Below, in pieces: positions 32,163 to 41,021 of a DNA stretch of 49,419 nt (positions are counted from its first letter, which is position 1; each line of letters begins with the position of its first letter). The position numbers were made by a program, and so were the translations under genes. The notes beneath the pieces were generated by a model, which was given only the letters and a program-made list of their open reading frames with translations, was not told the DNA's origin and searched no databases. The stretch covers positions 1-49,419 of the forward strand of contig JAFGLV010000070.1 of the NCBI GenBank assembly GCA_016927855.1, written 5' to 3'. The DNA is from Sedimentisphaerales bacterium. GTDB lineage: Bacteria; Planctomycetota; Phycisphaerae; Sedimentisphaerales; Anaerobacaceae.

Positions 32163-33806
32163 ATGAACCTACGCACACGCGGAGCTCTGGATCGCGTCTT
32201 CACCGTCCTGGCGGGCCTGTCGGTGGTATTGCTGACGCTCGTCTTGATCGGCGTGCTCGGGCCCATGGTCTACCGCGGCAGCGGCGCGGTCCTGTTCGGG
32301 GGAACCGTCGAGTTTCGTAAGATGCAGCGCGATCTCTTCAAACGGGGCGGTTCCGAAGCGCTCGATGCCGAGATCGCTCAGACCGAAGAGGCGCGCCGCG
32401 AGGTCTATTCCCTGATCGACACCTTCCGCAAGGGGATCGACATTGAAGCCATCTCGGACGCGGCGCGCCGGATCAATCGCGATTTCGGCGAGGAACTGCG
32501 TTTCAAAGGCGTTGCGACGGAGCGGTATACCGAGCTGCGCCAGCGCAGCCGCGACATTCGCGATCAGCTCGAAGCCGCCTTCGCCAGCCAGGACATCAAC
32601 GAGATACGAACGGACCTCGAGAGCGTGCTGCAGTCGGCAGACGATCCCGCCTTCAAGGGCACCGGCGCCGAGGGCTACTTCAAGCTCGCCAAGGACTTCC
32701 TGAACGCGGCCGAGCAGGTGGACCTGAGCAAACACCACGAGTACAAAGCGTCTCTGCAAGAGGTCGAGGGCATCCTGTTCGGCTCGACCGAGCGGCCCGG
32801 TCTTTTGGGGCCGCGTCCCGGCGGGCCCCTCCCGCCGCTGGCAATGCTCCATTACGGCGCCACCCGCTGGGACCAGGCGCGACAACTGCTTCATCAGTTC
32901 AAGTACCGCCAATTCTGGGTTGAGGCCGAGCCGAACGCGCCTCTCGTACGCCGGGAGGAACCGAGAGCGGCCCTCTTTGCCGGCACGTCGCTGGAGCCCC
33001 TGTTTGGGTACATCCAAGCCAATGCCGAGAAGATGCTCCATCCCCGGTTCACGGTCTACTGGCAGTACTTCCTCGATGACAACGTCGACAGTCACTATTT
33101 CGGCGGCGTCGGACCGGAGATCATCGGCACGCTGCTGATCACGGTCCTCGGCATGGCATTCGTCGTACCTCTGGGCGTTATCGCTGCGGCCTACCTGGTC
33201 GAGTGTACCGCGGACAACTGGGTCATGCGCATCATCCGCATGAGCATCAACACGCTGGCCGGCGTGCCCAGCATCGTGTTCGGCCTGTTCGGCCTGGCGT
33301 TTTTCATCCTTTTTCTCTTTCCGCGGCTGGGGTTCGAGCCCAAACCCTGTATCCTCGGCGCCTCCATGACGCTGGCGGTCCTGACGCTGCCGGTGATGAT
33401 TCGCGCCAGCGAAGAAGCCATTCGCATGGTGCCTCAATCGTTCAAGGAGGGCTCGCTGGCGTTGGGCGCCAGCAAGTTCCGCACGTTCGTCACGGTCACG
33501 TTCCCGGCCGCGCTGCCCGGCATCCTGACCGGGATGATTCTCAGTCTCAGCCGCATCGCCGGCGAGACGGCGCCGATTCTCTTCACCGGAGCGGTCTGGA
33601 TCGGCCCGATGGCCAAGTCGGTCTTCGAACCGACGCGCACTTTGTCGCGCGGCAGCTATGGCATCGCCGTCGAGGACCGCCTGGCGATGATGGTGCCGCA
33701 CAACCAGTACGGCATGGTCGTCACGCTGATCCTGCTGATCCTGGTCCTCAACGCCATGGCCATCGTCCTGCGTTCACGCGTCTTCAAGAAACTGAAAGGC
33801 CAATAA
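32163..33806 (+). CDS. pstA: PstA phosphate ABC transporter permease with a large periplasmic insertion
   Basis: A 547-residue permease, nearly twice the usual size of PstA (about 280-300). After the first helix (about 13-37) comes an extra soluble stretch of about 250 residues (roughly 45-295), mostly helical and charged, probably in the periplasm. The normal PstA pattern then resumes ([26 protein letters not shown] at about 302-327) and ends with the permease core and EAA loop ([25 protein letters not shown]). The function of the insertion is unknown. It starts immediately after the pstC stop and overlaps the pstB start (TAATG). Confidence 0.9.
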   Translation: MNLRTRGALDRVFTVLAGLSVVLLTLVLIGVLGPMVYRGSGAVLFGGTVEFRKMQRDLFKRGGSEALDAEIAQTEEARREVYSLIDTFRKGIDIEAISDAARRINRDFGEELRFKGVATERYTELRQRSRDIRDQLEAAFASQDINEIRTDLESVLQSADDPAFKGTGAEGYFKLAKDFLNAAEQVDLSKHHEYKASLQEVEGILFGSTERPGLLGPRPGGPLPPLAMLHYGATRWDQARQLLHQFKYRQFWVEAEPNAPLVRREEPRAALFAGTSLEPLFGYIQANAEKMLHPRFTVYWQYFLDDNVDSHYFGGVGPEIIGTLLITVLGMAFVVPLGVIAAAYLVECTADNWVMRIIRMSINTLAGVPSIVFGLFGLAFFILFLFPRLGFEPKPCILGASMTLAVLTLPVMIRASEEAIRMVPQSFKEGSLALGASKFRTFVTVTFPAALPGILTGMILSLSRIAGETAPILFTGAVWIGPMAKSVFEPTRTLSRGSYGIAVEDRLAMMVPHNQYGMVVTLILLILVLNAMAIVLRSRVFKKLKGQ

Positions 33807-34741
33807 TGTCCAGCCTCATGACCCCGCCAAGCGATCCGCCCCCCGTAGAGACGCAATATCTTGCGTCTCCGCCGACCGAGGACAGAGGAAAGGCGACAGT
33901 GCCTCGCCCTGGTAGTAAGATGGACATCATGGCAACGGCCCAGAACCGCAAAGCCACGAAGCCTTTGGAGACGGTGCCGGCTGGCGAACAAGCGATCATC
34001 CGCTCCGAGCGATTCAGCCTGTACTATGGCGCCAAGGCGGGCGTCAAAAACATCACGATGGACATCCTTCCGCACATGGTCACGGCCATCATAGGGCCCA
34101 GTGGTTGCGGCAAGAGCACCTTCCTGCGCAGTATCAACCGCATGAACGATCTGATTCCCCACGTGCGGGCCGAGGGCCGCCTGGCGGTCGATGGCCAGGA
34201 CGTCTACGACAAGCGCACCAACCTCGTTAACCTGCGCCAGCAGGTGGGCATGGTCTTCCAGAAGCCCAACCCCTTCCCCAAGAGCATCTTCGACAACATC
34301 GCCTACGGCCCGCGCCTGCAAGGAGTCAGAAACAAAGGCCAGCTCCAGCACGTCGTGGAGCAGAGCCTTAAGGCCGCGGCGATATGGGACGAGGTCAAAG
34401 ATGACCTGAAGAAATCGGCGCTGGCCCTGTCGGGTGGTCAGCAGCAGCGCCTGTGCATCGCCCGGGCGCTGGCGACTCGACCGCGCGTGCTCCTTATGGA
34501 CGAACCCTGCTCGGCGCTCGACCCCATCGCGACCGGACGCATCGAAGACCTGATGGAGCAGCTCAAGACCACGTATACTATCGTCATCGTCACGCACAAC
34601 ATGCAGCAGGCGGCGCGCGTCAGCGAGCGGACCGCGTTCTTCTACATGGGTGAGCTGATCGAATACGACCGGACCGCGAAGATTTTCCGCAATCCCGGCA
34701 AGAAGGAAACCGAAGACTATGTAACCGGCCGGTTTGGCTAA
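33806..34741 (+). CDS. pstB: PstB phosphate ABC transporter ATPase
   Basis: A 311-residue ATPase. Walker [13 protein letters not shown] signature [16 protein letters not shown], Walker [23 protein letters not shown] and the PstB-typical [13 protein letters not shown] are all present. About 55 extra, low-complexity residues precede the conserved domain (which begins near [14 protein letters not shown]), so an internal ATG at 33920 is a possible true start. I kept the ATG at 33806 because it overlaps the pstA stop. Confidence 0.9.
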   Translation: MSSLMTPPSDPPPVETQYLASPPTEDRGKATVPRPGSKMDIMATAQNRKATKPLETVPAGEQAIIRSERFSLYYGAKAGVKNITMDILPHMVTAIIGPSGCGKSTFLRSINRMNDLIPHVRAEGRLAVDGQDVYDKRTNLVNLRQQVGMVFQKPNPFPKSIFDNIAYGPRLQGVRNKGQLQHVVEQSLKAAAIWDEVKDDLKKSALALSGGQQQRLCIARALATRPRVLLMDEPCSALDPIATGRIEDLMEQLKTTYTIVIVTHNMQQAARVSERTAFFYMGELIEYDRTAKIFRNPGKKETEDYVTGRFG

Positions 34742-34743
34742 GC

Positions 34744-34818
34744 ATATCTCGTGAATCGTATCTCGTATCTCGCGACGCGACCAACGAGAGACGAGATGCG
34801 GGATACGAGATACGGAGT
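34744..34818. repeat. Heptamer-built inverted repeat (before phoU), carrying the ribosome binding site
   Basis: Left units: ATATCTC, GTGAATC, GTATCTC, GTATCTC, GCGACGC from 34744. Right units: ACGAGAG, ACGAGAT, GCGGGAT, ACGAGAT, ACGGAGT from 34784. Bases 34758-34773 and 34798-34813 pair at 15 of 16 positions. The last unit contains GGAG (34814-34817), the phoU ribosome binding site. The element fills the whole pstB-phoU gap. Confidence 0.85.
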
Positions 34819-34823
34819 ACGCT

Positions 34824-35504
34824 ATGGCTGTTCATCTGCAAAGAGAAATCGAGAACCTCAAGAGGGACATCCTGACCCTGGGCGCCCTGGTGGAACAGGC
34901 GGTGCGCGAAGCCACCGCTTCCATCGCCAACCGCGACGAGGAGACGGCGCGCCGGATCATCGACAGCGACATCGAGATCGACGAGATGGAAGTGCAGGTT
35001 GAGGAAAGCTGCCTCAAGATCCTCGCGCTGCACCAGCCGGTCGCGATCGACCTGCGGTTCATCATCGCGGTTCTCAAGATCAACAATGACCTCGAGCGCG
35101 TCGGCGATTTGGCCGTCAACATAGCGGAGCGCGCCGCGTTCCTGGCGACCCAGCCGCCGGTCAGTATTTCCCTCGACTTCCAGGCGATGGCTCGCAAGGC
35201 GCAGAACATGCTCGCGACCAGCCTCGATGCCCTGGTCAATCTCAGCGCCTCCCAGGCACGCCGGGTGCTGACCTGCGACGACGAAATCGATGCGATGAAC
35301 CGCCAGATGTACGTCGTCATTCAGCAAGGCATCGGCGCCCGGCCCGAGCAGACCGAGTCGCTCATCCACCTGCTCAGCGCTTCCCGCCACCTCGAACGCA
35401 TCGCCGACCACGCCACCAACATCGCCGAGGACGTCATCTACATGATTGAGGGCACAATCGTCCGCCACAAGACCGAGGACTACAAGCCCCAAATCCACGT
35501 GTAG
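34824..35504 (+). CDS. phoU: PhoU phosphate signalling protein
   Basis: A 226-residue cytosolic protein with two three-helix PhoU repeats. Metal-binding E/DxxxD motifs are seen in NDLERVGDLAVNIAERA and RHLERIADHATNIAEDV. It links the Pst transporter to PhoR and dampens the response when phosphate is plentiful. The upstream inverted repeat delivers its ribosome binding site, so pairing of that repeat in mRNA could limit translation. Confidence 0.93.
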   Translation: MAVHLQREIENLKRDILTLGALVEQAVREATASIANRDEETARRIIDSDIEIDEMEVQVEESCLKILALHQPVAIDLRFIIAVLKINNDLERVGDLAVNIAERAAFLATQPPVSISLDFQAMARKAQNMLATSLDALVNLSASQARRVLTCDDEIDAMNRQMYVVIQQGIGARPEQTESLIHLLSASRHLERIADHATNIAEDVIYMIEGTIVRHKTEDYKPQIHV

Positions 35505-35612
35505 CAGCGCGTCGCCTGCGCGGCAACGCTCATCCGATTGAGCGGACTTCAAAGCGCGTTATCCGCGAAGAGGAAGGGGGCCCTCGCGGCGTCGATATTC
35601 TCCGAATTGCCC

Positions 35613-35642
35613 TTGACGGCACGCGCCGGATTCGTTCTATTA
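35613..35642 (+). promoter_or_regulatory. Possible sigma-70 promoter for the OmpA-like gene
   Basis: TTGACG (35613-35618), 18 bases and CTATTA (35637-35642). It lies within the 295-base gap between phoU and the OmpA-like gene. Confidence 0.45.
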
Positions 35643-35711
35643 ACGCCGTTGTAGCCAGGGAGGGACCCATCCCCCCGGGGACAGGAGGCCCTATGCCATC
35701 CATACGGCACT

Positions 35712-35747
35712 GGGTTCCAAACGCGAGAATAGCGCGTCTGGGAACCC
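35712..35747. repeat. Hairpin in the leader of the OmpA-like gene
   Basis: GGGTTCCAAACGCG (35712-35725) and CGCGTCTGGGAACCC (35733-35747) pair with one bulge around a seven-base loop. There is no T-run, so it may be an mRNA leader structure or a small repeat rather than a terminator. Confidence 0.45.
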
Positions 35748-35799
35748 ATCTCATACGGGAAAGTTACGCAGGATTCTTGATAGTGGAAAGGATTGAACC

Positions 35800-36582
35800 A
35801 TGCGGAGCGTGAGGCTTTCGACGTTGATCGTTGTGCTTGTTCTGGTGGGGGGCGTGGCGTTTGTGGGCGGCTGCGGATCTGGGATGCAGGATCGGGACCT
35901 GGCCAACCAGACGCAGCAGAGGGAGATCGCCAGGTTGCAGAGTGAACTGGGGGCCTTGCGCCTGGAGCGCGATCAATTGCAGAAGCAGTTGGATGCCACC
36001 AAGCAGACGGGCGACGTCGAGGTCGACGCGCTCCGTCAGAAGGTCGCCGCCCTCGAAGAGGACTTGGCCAGGAAGGAAGAGCTGATCAAGTCCATGCAGG
36101 AAAAGCTGATGGGTGTCTCGCCGCTGCCGGTCGAGGTCAGCACGGCGCTGGAGGATTTCGCCCGCGACAGCGATATGGTCGAGTTCGATTCGGAAAGGGG
36201 CCTGGTTCGCTTCAAGAGTGACCTGCTCTTCGAGAAGGGCTCCGACACGGTAACGTCCACTGCCGCCGAAACGATCAAGACGTTGTCGAATATCCTCAAC
36301 TCGCCGCAAGCGAAGCAGTTCGACATCATTGTGGCCGGGCATACCGACGACATGCGGATCGCGCGGCCTGCAACCAAGGAGGCCCATCCGACCAATCGCC
36401 ACCTGGCATCGCACCGAGCCATCTCCGTCGCGGCCGCGATGGAGAGTGACGGCATCGAGCCCAAGCGCCTGAGCACTCGCGGTTTCGGCGAGTATCGTCC
36501 CGTCGAGGAAAACGCGCCCAACAAAGGCGGTAATCCCAAGAACCGCCGCGTCGAGATCTACATCGTCCCGCAAGGGGCCTAG
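35800..36582 (+). CDS. OmpA-like peptidoglycan-associated lipoprotein
   Basis: A 260-residue lipoprotein. The signal peptide ends in VGGCGSG (lipid Cys about residue 25). A coiled coil follows (about 35-105; 'QREIARLQSELGALRLERDQLQKQ' pattern). A C-terminal OmpA domain (about 140-258) has the peptidoglycan-binding features VAGHTDD, NRHLASHRAISVA and NPKNRRVEIYIV. It anchors the outer membrane to the wall or acts as a MotB-like cell-envelope spacer. It is followed by a strong inverted repeat that may end transcription. Confidence 0.85.
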   Translation: MRSVRLSTLIVVLVLVGGVAFVGGCGSGMQDRDLANQTQQREIARLQSELGALRLERDQLQKQLDATKQTGDVEVDALRQKVAALEEDLARKEELIKSMQEKLMGVSPLPVEVSTALEDFARDSDMVEFDSERGLVRFKSDLLFEKGSDTVTSTAAETIKTLSNILNSPQAKQFDIIVAGHTDDMRIARPATKEAHPTNRHLASHRAISVAAAMESDGIEPKRLSTRGFGEYRPVEENAPNKGGNPKNRRVEIYIVPQGA

Positions 36583-36585
36583 TTC

Positions 36586-36637
36586 GGAGTTCCGCCTTTA
36601 GGCGGGTCAAAAGAAAACCGCCTAAAGGCGGAACTCC
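36586..36637. repeat. 20-bp perfect inverted repeat after the OmpA-like gene
   Basis: Bases 36586-36605 are the exact reverse complement of 36618-36637, around a 12-base loop. Each arm contains its own palindrome CCGCCTTTAGGCGG. It begins four bases after the stop codon and can act as a terminator. The doubly palindromic arms are more typical of a dispersed REP-like repeat. Confidence 0.65.
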
Positions 36638-36679
36638 AAACAACCCGATTCCGAATAGCAGTCAGAAGCCCCGCCATAC

Positions 36680-36722
36680 TACGAAAATGTGCGCGTACGG
36701 CGATCGTAACACAATAATGTAG
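36680..36722 (+). promoter_or_regulatory. Paired activator-like sites upstream of amt
   Basis: TACGAAAATGTGC (36680-36692) and CACAATAATGTAG (36710-36722) resemble the TACRAAAATGTAG pair upstream of glnA. They are 30 bases apart and 131 and 101 bases ahead of the -24 GG of the sigma-54 promoter. Confidence 0.5.
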
Positions 36723-36809
36723 ATCACAGCGTCTGGTTCGCACGTGTCCGTTCTCTCCTAACATCTTCCTTGTCAGTCGTTTGCGCGATTGCGGTCGCAT
36801 TCTGCGCTC

Positions 36810-36825
36810 TGGCACGGGCTTTGTA
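36810..36825 (+). promoter_or_regulatory. Sigma-54 promoter of amt-glnK
   Basis: TGGCACGGGCTTTGTA matches TGGCAC-N5-TTGCA with a single change (C to T in the -12 element). It implies that an enhancer-binding activator controls the ammonium transporter. Confidence 0.65.
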
Positions 36826-36838
36826 ACAGGCATCTCTC

Positions 36839-36911
36839 AATTGCGGATTACGGATTCTAGATCGGCGTCGCGACGCTAATCCGCAATCCACAATCTGCAA
36901 TCCGAAATCAG
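36839..36911. repeat. Heptamer-built inverted repeat (before amt)
   Basis: Left units AATTGCG, GATTACG, GATTCTA, GATCGGC from 36839. Right units TAATCCG, CAATCCA, CAATCTG, CAATCCG, AAATCAG from 36877. The arms are complementary (TTGCGGATTA against TAATCCGCAA). The element lies between the sigma-54 promoter and the coding region, so it is in the mRNA leader. Confidence 0.8.
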
Positions 36912-36941
36912 AAGATGGCCCGACAAGGAGATGCAGCAGTG

Positions 36942-38321
36942 ATGACAGAGCGAAGTGGTTTCGTGGCGCGACGGCGCCGGATGTCCATAGTTGTAGTGGC
37001 GGCACTCGGCGCCACAGGTACCGCCTGGGCAGGCCAAGCGGCGCCGACGGCGCAATCGCTCGTAGAGACACAACATCTTGTGTCTCTGGGCTTGGACACC
37101 TTGTGGGTACTCATCGCGGCGTTTCTGGTGTTCTTCATGCAGGCGGGCTTCGGCATGGTCGAAGCCGGCTTCACCAGAGCCAAGAACGCCTGCAACATCC
37201 TGACGAAGAATTTCCTGGACTACTGCCTGGCTTCGGTGATGTTCTTCCTTGTCGGCTATGCCTTCATGTTCGGCAAGGGTAACGCCTTCATCGGCTGGAC
37301 GGGTTTCGGCATGTCCGGCGCGGAGAACCCGTCGGGCGTGCAACCTTGGGCGTTCTGGCTGTTCCAGGCGGCTTTTGTGGGCGCCGCGGCGACGATCGTC
37401 GCGGGCGCGATGGCCGAGCGTATGAAATTCCCGGCTTACCTGATCTATACCGCTATCGTCAGCGCCGTCATCTATCCCATCGTGGGCCACTGGATCTGGA
37501 GTGGTGACGGGTGGCTGGCGAAGATGGGATTCGCGGACTTTGCCGGCTCGACGGTAGTCCACTCGGTCGGCGGCTGGATATCGTTCGTCGGGACGATCAT
37601 CCTCGGCGCACGGATCGGCAAGTTCGGTCCCGACCGACGGCCGCGCGTGATCCCCGGCCACTCGATCCCGCTGGCGGCGCTCGGCGTGTTCCTGCTGTGG
37701 TTTGGCTGGTTCGGTTTCAACCCAGGCTCCACGCTGGGCGTCGGCGACGGCGAAGCGATCTCACGAATCGCCGTCAATACCAACATCGCCGCCTGCGCCG
37801 GCGCCATCACGGCGATGGCGACGGTCTGGCTGGCGTTCGGCAAGCCCGACCTTTCGATGACGATGAACGGCTGTCTGGCCGGCCTGGTAGCGATTACCGC
37901 GCCGTGCAATTACGTCAGTCCGGCCGCGTCCATTGCCATCGGCGGCGTCGCCGGCGTGGTCGTCGTCCTGGGCGTCTACCTTCTCGACCGCATACACGTG
38001 GATGACCCGGTCGGTGCCATCCCGGTCCACGGCATGAACGGTCTATGGGGCACATTGGCAGTCGGGCTCTGGGGACAGCAGTCGCTCGGACTGGCTAACG
38101 ACGGCCTGTTTCACGGTGGCGGACTCACCCAGCTTGGCATCCAGGCGCTCGGCACCTTGGCGGTGGACCTGTTCGTGATGGCCTCTATGGGCGCCGTGTT
38201 CCTGGCAATCAAGCACACGATGGGCTTGCGCGTCTCGCCGGAGGAAGAGCTGCGCGGTCTTGACATCGGCGAGCACGGCATGGAATCCTACGCCGGTTTC
38301 CAGATCTTCACCTCCACCTAA
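36942..38321 (+). CDS. amt: Amt-family ammonium transporter
   Basis: About 459 residues with about eleven membrane helices. N-terminal residues (to about 35) look like a signal peptide. Amt features are visible: [26 protein letters not shown], the pore-region [21 protein letters not shown] (conserved Asp and first His) and [16 protein letters not shown] (second His region). AAGGAG at 36924-36929 suits the ATG at 36942 or a GTG at 36939. An ATG at 36915 is also possible and directly abuts the repeat. Followed by glnK, the usual partner that blocks it. Confidence 0.92.
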   Translation: MTERSGFVARRRRMSIVVVAALGATGTAWAGQAAPTAQSLVETQHLVSLGLDTLWVLIAAFLVFFMQAGFGMVEAGFTRAKNACNILTKNFLDYCLASVMFFLVGYAFMFGKGNAFIGWTGFGMSGAENPSGVQPWAFWLFQAAFVGAAATIVAGAMAERMKFPAYLIYTAIVSAVIYPIVGHWIWSGDGWLAKMGFADFAGSTVVHSVGGWISFVGTIILGARIGKFGPDRRPRVIPGHSIPLAALGVFLLWFGWFGFNPGSTLGVGDGEAISRIAVNTNIAACAGAITAMATVWLAFGKPDLSMTMNGCLAGLVAITAPCNYVSPAASIAIGGVAGVVVVLGVYLLDRIHVDDPVGAIPVHGMNGLWGTLAVGLWGQQSLGLANDGLFHGGGLTQLGIQALGTLAVDLFVMASMGAVFLAIKHTMGLRVSPEEELRGLDIGEHGMESYAGFQIFTST

Positions 38322-38330
38322 ACGCATGGC

Positions 38331-38418
38331 GTCGCTCGTCACTCGTGGCTCGTCGCTCGCGAGAGAGGAGAACCGGGTGACGAGAGACGAGCGACGAGCC
38401 ACGAACATAGAGCGGAGT
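38331..38418. repeat. Heptamer-built inverted repeat (before glnK), carrying the ribosome binding site
   Basis: Left units GTCGCTC, GTCACTC, GTGGCTC, GTCGCTC, GCGAGAG from 38331. Right units GTGACGA, GAGACGA, GCGACGA, GCCACGA, ACATAGA, GCGGAGT from 38377. The arms pair over about 28 bases. The last unit holds GGAG, six bases from the glnK ATG after CGGAGT, as in the elements before phoU and hndA. Confidence 0.85.
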
Positions 38419-38424
38419 CGAACG

Positions 38425-38766
38425 ATGAAACTGATTGTCGCGTATATCCAGCCACACAAGCTTAACGACGTCAAGAAGGCCCTCTATCAGGCGGAAGTCC
38501 ACAAGATGTCGGTGACCAACGCCGTCGGCTGCGGGGCGCAGAAAGGCTATACCGAGAGCTATCGCGGCGTGGATGTCGAGGTGAATCTACTTAAGAAGGT
38601 GAGGCTCGAGATCGCCGTGAATGAAGATTTCGTCGAAAAGACCATCGACGCCATCATCAAAGGCGCGCGCACCGGTAATATCGGCGACGGGAAGATATTC
38701 GTGCTGGACCTGCCCGAGTGCGTCCGTATCCGCACCGGCGAACGTGGCGGCCCAGCCATTGGCTGA
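38425..38766 (+). CDS. glnK: PII nitrogen regulatory protein (GlnK/GlnB type)
   Basis: A 113-residue PII protein that senses 2-oxoglutarate, ATP and ADP and, next to amt, probably gates the ammonium channel. The T-loop reads [18 protein letters not shown]. The position equal to Tyr51, the uridylylation site in proteobacteria, is Val, so uridylylation is unlikely. The C-terminal signature [22 protein letters not shown] is normal. The in-frame upstream extension is repeat sequence. Confidence 0.92.
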   Translation: MKLIVAYIQPHKLNDVKKALYQAEVHKMSVTNAVGCGAQKGYTESYRGVDVEVNLLKKVRLEIAVNEDFVEKTIDAIIKGARTGNIGDGKIFVLDLPECVRIRTGERGGPAIG

Positions 38767-38791
38767 ACCGCTGCTGGCGGGCCGTGGTGGA

Positions 38792-38836
38792 TACAAAAAT
38801 GTAGTCCCTTCCGTCCTTGATTCTACGAAAATGTAG
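38792..38836 (+). promoter_or_regulatory. Paired activator-like sites upstream of glnA
   Basis: TACAAAAATGTAG (38792-38804) and TACGAAAATGTAG (38824-38836) are near-identical, 32 bases apart, and lie 135 and 103 bases ahead of the -24 GG of the glnA sigma-54 promoter. The same arrangement is seen at amt. Confidence 0.55.
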
Positions 38837-38925
38837 ACGTCGCAGCTTCGGTGGTTTGTGGCAAGTTAAGCGTAAGTGCTTATTTTGATTGGTGTTATGA
38901 TCTATTTGTGCGGTTGTCAGAGGCC

Positions 38926-38941
38926 CGGCACGGCGTTTGCA
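38926..38941 (+). promoter_or_regulatory. Sigma-54 promoter of glnA
   Basis: CGGCACGGCGTTTGCA matches TGGCAC-N5-TTGCA except for the first base. Transcription would start near 38953, about 120 bases before glnA. Confidence 0.68.
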
Positions 38942-39072
38942 CGACCTTGTATCCGCACCGGCTGGTTCCCCAGACCACCTCATGCTACAGACGGTGACAT
39001 AGTGAGAAAGGCCGCCGGCAAGGCCGGCAGGCAATCGGCAAGACCCAATCGCCAAGAGAAAGGAAGAGCAAG

Positions 39073-40485
39073 ATGACACCGAAAGAGTTCTTTGAGTTCG
39101 CCAAGAAACACGGCGCCCGGATGATGGACCTTAAGTTCGTCGATATGCTCGGGACCTGGCAACACTGCTCGTATCCCGTCGAGACGATCGACGAAGGCGT
39201 CTTCGAGGAAGGGCTGGGCTTCGACGGATCGTCGATTCGCGGCTGGCAGGAAATCCACCAGTCCGACATGATGGCGGTCTGCGACCCCAACACGGCGGTT
39301 ATCGACCCGTTCTTCCGCGAGCCCACTGTCAGCGTGCTGGCCGACATCGTCGACCCTGAGACGCGCGAGATGTACGACAAATGCCCGCGCACCGTCGCCA
39401 AGCGCGCCGCGGCCTTCCTGAAAAAGACCGGTATCGCCGACACGTGTTTCATCGGTCCCGAACCGGAATTCTTCATCTTCGACGAGGTCCGCTACGAGCA
39501 GAACCAGCACACCGGGTACTATTCCATCGACTCGGTCGAAGGGTCGTGGAACACGGCGCGCTTCGAAGAGCCGAACCTCGGCTACAAACCCAGCTACAAA
39601 GGCGGATACTTCCCCGTCAGCCCGACGGATACGTACCACGACCTGCGTGGCGAGATGGTCTATGAGATGATGAAGGTGGGGATCAAGGTCGAAGCGCACC
39701 ACCACGAGGTGGCCACCGGTGGCCAGGCGGAGATCGACATGGAATTCAAAGAGCTCACGCAAATGGCCGATCAGTTCATGTGGTACAAATACATCATCAA
39801 GAACGTCGCCAAGCGGCACGGCAAGTCGGTGACGTTCATGCCCAAGCCGATCTTCCAGGACAACGGCAGCGGCATGCACACGCACATATCCTTGTGGAAA
39901 GACGGCAACACGCTGATGGCCGGTGACGGCTATGCCGGTCTGAGCCAACTGGCACTGTACGGTATCGGCGGGATTCTCAAGCACGCCGCGGCGCTGCTCG
40001 CTTTCGCGGCGCCGACGACGAACTCGTACCGCCGGCTCGTGCCCGGCTTCGAGGCGCCGGTGAACCTGGTGATGAGCGCGCGCAACCGCTCGGCTTCGGT
40101 GCGAATCCCGATGTATTCCAAGAGCGCCAAGGCCAAGCGTCTGGAGTTCCGCTGCCCCGATCCGACCGCCAACGGCTACCTCACCTGGTCGGCGATGCTG
40201 CTGGCGATGATCGACGGCATCCAGAACAAGATCGATCCGGGCAAGCCCCTGGATGTGAACATCTATGAGATGAGCGCCGAGGAACTGGCAAAGTTCCCGA
40301 AGACTCCCGGCTCGCTGGCCGAGTCCATCGACGCGCTGGAGAAGGACCATGAATTCCTCAAAGCTGGTGGCGTGTTCACCGAGTCGCTGCTGAACTCCTG
40401 GATCAACTGGAAACGCAACGAGGAGCTCGACCAGATGGCGCTGCGGCCTCATCCGTACGAATTCCATCTGTACTATGACTGCTAA
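39073..40485 (+). CDS. glnA: Glutamine synthetase type I
   Basis: A 470-residue dodecameric-type glutamine synthetase that makes glutamine from glutamate, ammonia and ATP. Signatures: [20 protein letters not shown], the metal/substrate loop [19 protein letters not shown] and [16 protein letters not shown] Tyr lies at the adenylylation-site region ([10 protein letters not shown]), so regulation by adenylylation cannot be excluded. AAAGGAAGAGCAAG precedes the start. Sigma-54 control is predicted. Confidence 0.94.
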   Translation: MTPKEFFEFAKKHGARMMDLKFVDMLGTWQHCSYPVETIDEGVFEEGLGFDGSSIRGWQEIHQSDMMAVCDPNTAVIDPFFREPTVSVLADIVDPETREMYDKCPRTVAKRAAAFLKKTGIADTCFIGPEPEFFIFDEVRYEQNQHTGYYSIDSVEGSWNTARFEEPNLGYKPSYKGGYFPVSPTDTYHDLRGEMVYEMMKVGIKVEAHHHEVATGGQAEIDMEFKELTQMADQFMWYKYIIKNVAKRHGKSVTFMPKPIFQDNGSGMHTHISLWKDGNTLMAGDGYAGLSQLALYGIGGILKHAAALLAFAAPTTNSYRRLVPGFEAPVNLVMSARNRSASVRIPMYSKSAKAKRLEFRCPDPTANGYLTWSAMLLAMIDGIQNKIDPGKPLDVNIYEMSAEELAKFPKTPGSLAESIDALEKDHEFLKAGGVFTESLLNSWINWKRNEELDQMALRPHPYEFHLYYDC

Positions 40486-40501
40486 TTCACTCGTCGTGCG
40501 C

Positions 40502-40554
40502 GTAGGGGCAACCCCCTGTGGTTGCCCTGGGCAGGCACGGGGGCCTGCCCTTAC
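40502..40554. repeat. Dispersed hairpin repeat downstream of glnA
   Basis: GTAGGGGC (40502-40509) pairs with GCCCTTAC (40547-40554), and nested pairs GGCAACC/GGTTGCC and GGGCAGGC/GCCTGCCC lie inside. Repeats of this 'gtaggggcaaccccctgtggttgccc' kind are widespread in environmental bacteria. It may also end glnA transcription. Confidence 0.55.
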
Positions 40555-40796
40555 GGCGACACTGCGAATCGTCTGAGAGGGCTTCCGCTGCACGCCTTGT
40601 GCAGTTGGCATTGGGTTGTGGGTGAGGCTTGCCTGCCGGCGGCCGATTCTGCTGGGGAACAGCCGAACGGCGCAAGCCTCATCCCTTCTTCCCGCCGCGT
40701 GATTCCCTTCGAGTCCGGTTGTCACATTGACACAGGCCGTACGCAGTCGTAGCATGAGCACGAACCCAATGCCGGAGTAGGCTCGTTCACGGATAA

Positions 40797-40951
40797 AATC
40801 CGAAATTTGAATGTCGAAATCCGAAACAAATCACAAGGGCCGAAATCCCAATGACAAAAACGGCTCTCGCCCGGCCGGTAGGGTTTTGAATTTCGAATTC
40901 GGGTCATTTGAATCTGTTTCGGATTTCGATATTCGTATTTCCTTGGTTCCG
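40797..40951. repeat. Heptamer-built inverted repeat element, copy 2 (before glnN)
   Basis: Left arm units AAATCCG, AAATTTG, AATGTCG, AAATCCG, AAACAAA from 40797. Right arm TTTCGGA 40917, TTTCGAT 40924, ATTCGTA 40931, TTTCCTT 40938. It aligns with the element before mlaF over most of its length, so the two are copies of one family. The surrounding 40555-40796 stretch shows no gene. Confidence 0.78.
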
Positions 40952-41021
40952 GTGTGAACCACATCTATGTCTGAATACAGGTGATCGAGAAGCACACATG
41001 AGCACGACTGAGGAGTCCCAG

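Noticed and set aside
32169..33701. Minus-strand open reading frame of 510 codons opposite pstA
   Set aside because: Antisense shadow. The plus strand has clear permease motifs and operon overlap.
40590..40625. Sigma-54-like TGGCATTGGGTTGTG upstream of glnN
   Set aside because: The GC at -12 is missing and no paired activator sites lie upstream.
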